From contig PMZI01000023.1 in NCBI GenBank assembly GCA_003170475.1, forward strand, positions 90,402-154,401: a stretch of DNA of 64,000 nucleotides, given 5' to 3'. The notes beneath the pieces were generated by a model. The model was not told the origin of the DNA. It was given only the letters and a program-made list of their open reading frames with translations, and ran no database searches. Of the stretch, positions 63,453-64,000 are shown piece after piece. Positions within the stretch are counted from its first letter, which is position 1, and the number at the start of each line of letters is the position of its first letter. The position numbers and the translations under genes are program-made. This stretch comes from Ignavibacteriota bacterium (lineage in GTDB: Bacteria > Bacteroidota > Ignavibacteria > UBA10030).

Positions 63453-64000
63453 ATGGATTCCATTATTCAGGTTCAGGCTGTTTCCAAATCGTACTGGCGC
63501 GACAGTTTTGAAATTCCCGTGTTGAACAATGTTTCGTTCGAAATCCCTGCGGGAGAGTATCTTGCGCTGATGGGACCCTCTGGTTCCGGGAAAACAACAT
63601 TGCTGAACCTCATCGCCGGCATCGATCGCCCGGACAAGGGGCAGATTTCTGTCGCCGGCACCAATATTGGTTCTCTGAGTGAATCCCAGCTCGCCAAGTG
63701 GCGGTCGACCCACGTTGGTTTCATCTTCCAGTTCTACAATCTGATTCCTGTGCTCACGGCGTACGAAAATGTCGAGCTGCCGCTGCTTCTTACCTCCCTC
63801 TCAAAAAAGGAGCGCCGCCAACACGTTGAAGCAGCGCTGACGGTCGTTGGCCTCCAGGACCGGATGCAACATTATCCGAAGCAGCTCTCCGGCGGCCAGG
63901 AACAACGCGTCGCGATTGCACGAGCAATCGCCACCGACCCGACCATTCTGGTTGCTGATGAACCTACCGGCGATCTGGACAAGAATTCTGCCGACGAAAT
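63453..64000 (+). CDS. MacB/LolD-type ABC transporter ATPase (partial at window end)
   Basis: 182 residues are visible. Walker [20 protein letters not shown]-loop [18 protein letters not shown], signature [15 protein letters not shown] and Walker [13 protein letters not shown] are all present. Sequence spacing fits the LolD/MacB ATPase class that drives mechanotransmission exporters. The permease would lie beyond the end. It follows the adaptor by 38 bp, so the pair should be one operon. Confidence 0.94.
   Translation, partial: MDSIIQVQAVSKSYWRDSFEIPVLNNVSFEIPAGEYLALMGPSGSGKTTLLNLIAGIDRPDKGQISVAGTNIGSLSESQLAKWRSTHVGFIFQFYNLIPVLTAYENVELPLLLTSLSKKERRQHVEAALTVVGLQDRMQHYPKQLSGGQEQRVAIARAIATDPTILVADEPTGDLDKNSADE

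Overview
The window is a chromosomal stretch of moderate GC content, almost fully coding, with genes on both strands and no phage, transposon, CRISPR or rRNA. Several features point to the Bacteroidota/Chlorobi side of the FCB group. These are a Bacteroidota-type RNA polymerase omega tail, CoaBC with the PxMD and ASG active-site variants, a complete Bat (aerotolerance) operon, and DUF2911, DUF1684, DUF1579 and DUF5916 proteins. Clear AGGAGG-type ribosome binding sites and frequent GTG/TTG starts argue against core Bacteroidia and for an Ignavibacteria- or Chlorobi-like relative. This placement is inference. A Gram-negative envelope is certain: there are outer-membrane barrels, a porin, a TonB-like lipoprotein, and an RND/MacA-type adaptor.

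Layout. 1-9731: housekeeping genes (rpoZ end, coaBC, a family 4 uracil-DNA glycosylase, a rubrerythrin-VIT iron exporter fusion, SulP permease, M20 peptidase, DUF1684 protein, dnaB). 9733-12747: envelope and small redox proteins (barrel protein, DUF1460 amidase, tandem DUF2911 protein, CDGSH Fe-S protein), then a TrmH/SpoU methyltransferase on the minus strand. 13825-17608: a lone STAS protein, a strong terminator, and a translationally coupled cassette of a CHASE2-like sensor without output domain, a novel membrane/cytosolic protein and a secreted alpha/beta hydrolase. 17823-19644: TonB-CTD/parvulin fusion lipoprotein, DoxX, exported MsrA. 19740-25666: AddAB-type helicase-nuclease pair. 25808-33717: a glycan-degrading group (GH3 with PA14, small membrane protein, GH116, GH29). 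33819-35214 (minus): Asp/Glu racemase and two small ferredoxin-like-fold candidates.

35474-41588: DUF5916 outer-membrane protein, tRNA-Gly(CCC) with a hairpin, and an exported tricorn protease. 41638-51739 (all minus): in transcription order a GH42-like hydrolase, HrpB helicase, a Cache/HAMP histidine kinase, its NarL-type regulator, AmtB and a BBP2 porin. The 215 bp between the regulator and amtB contain two tandem dyads and a long structured leader. 52305-60602: the Bat operon (MoxR, DUF58, a BatD-like short protein, BatA, BatB-BatC fusion, BatD, BatE), closed by a terminator. 60692-64000: DUF1579 protein, SRPBCC protein, and the start of a MacA/MacB- or LolD-like efflux operon cut by the window end.

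The best candidates for something not yet described are the NarL two-component/AmtB/porin arrangement with its dyads, the CHASE2-like/unknown/hydrolase cassette, and the TonB-CTD/parvulin fusion lipoprotein. None is proven novel from sequence alone.
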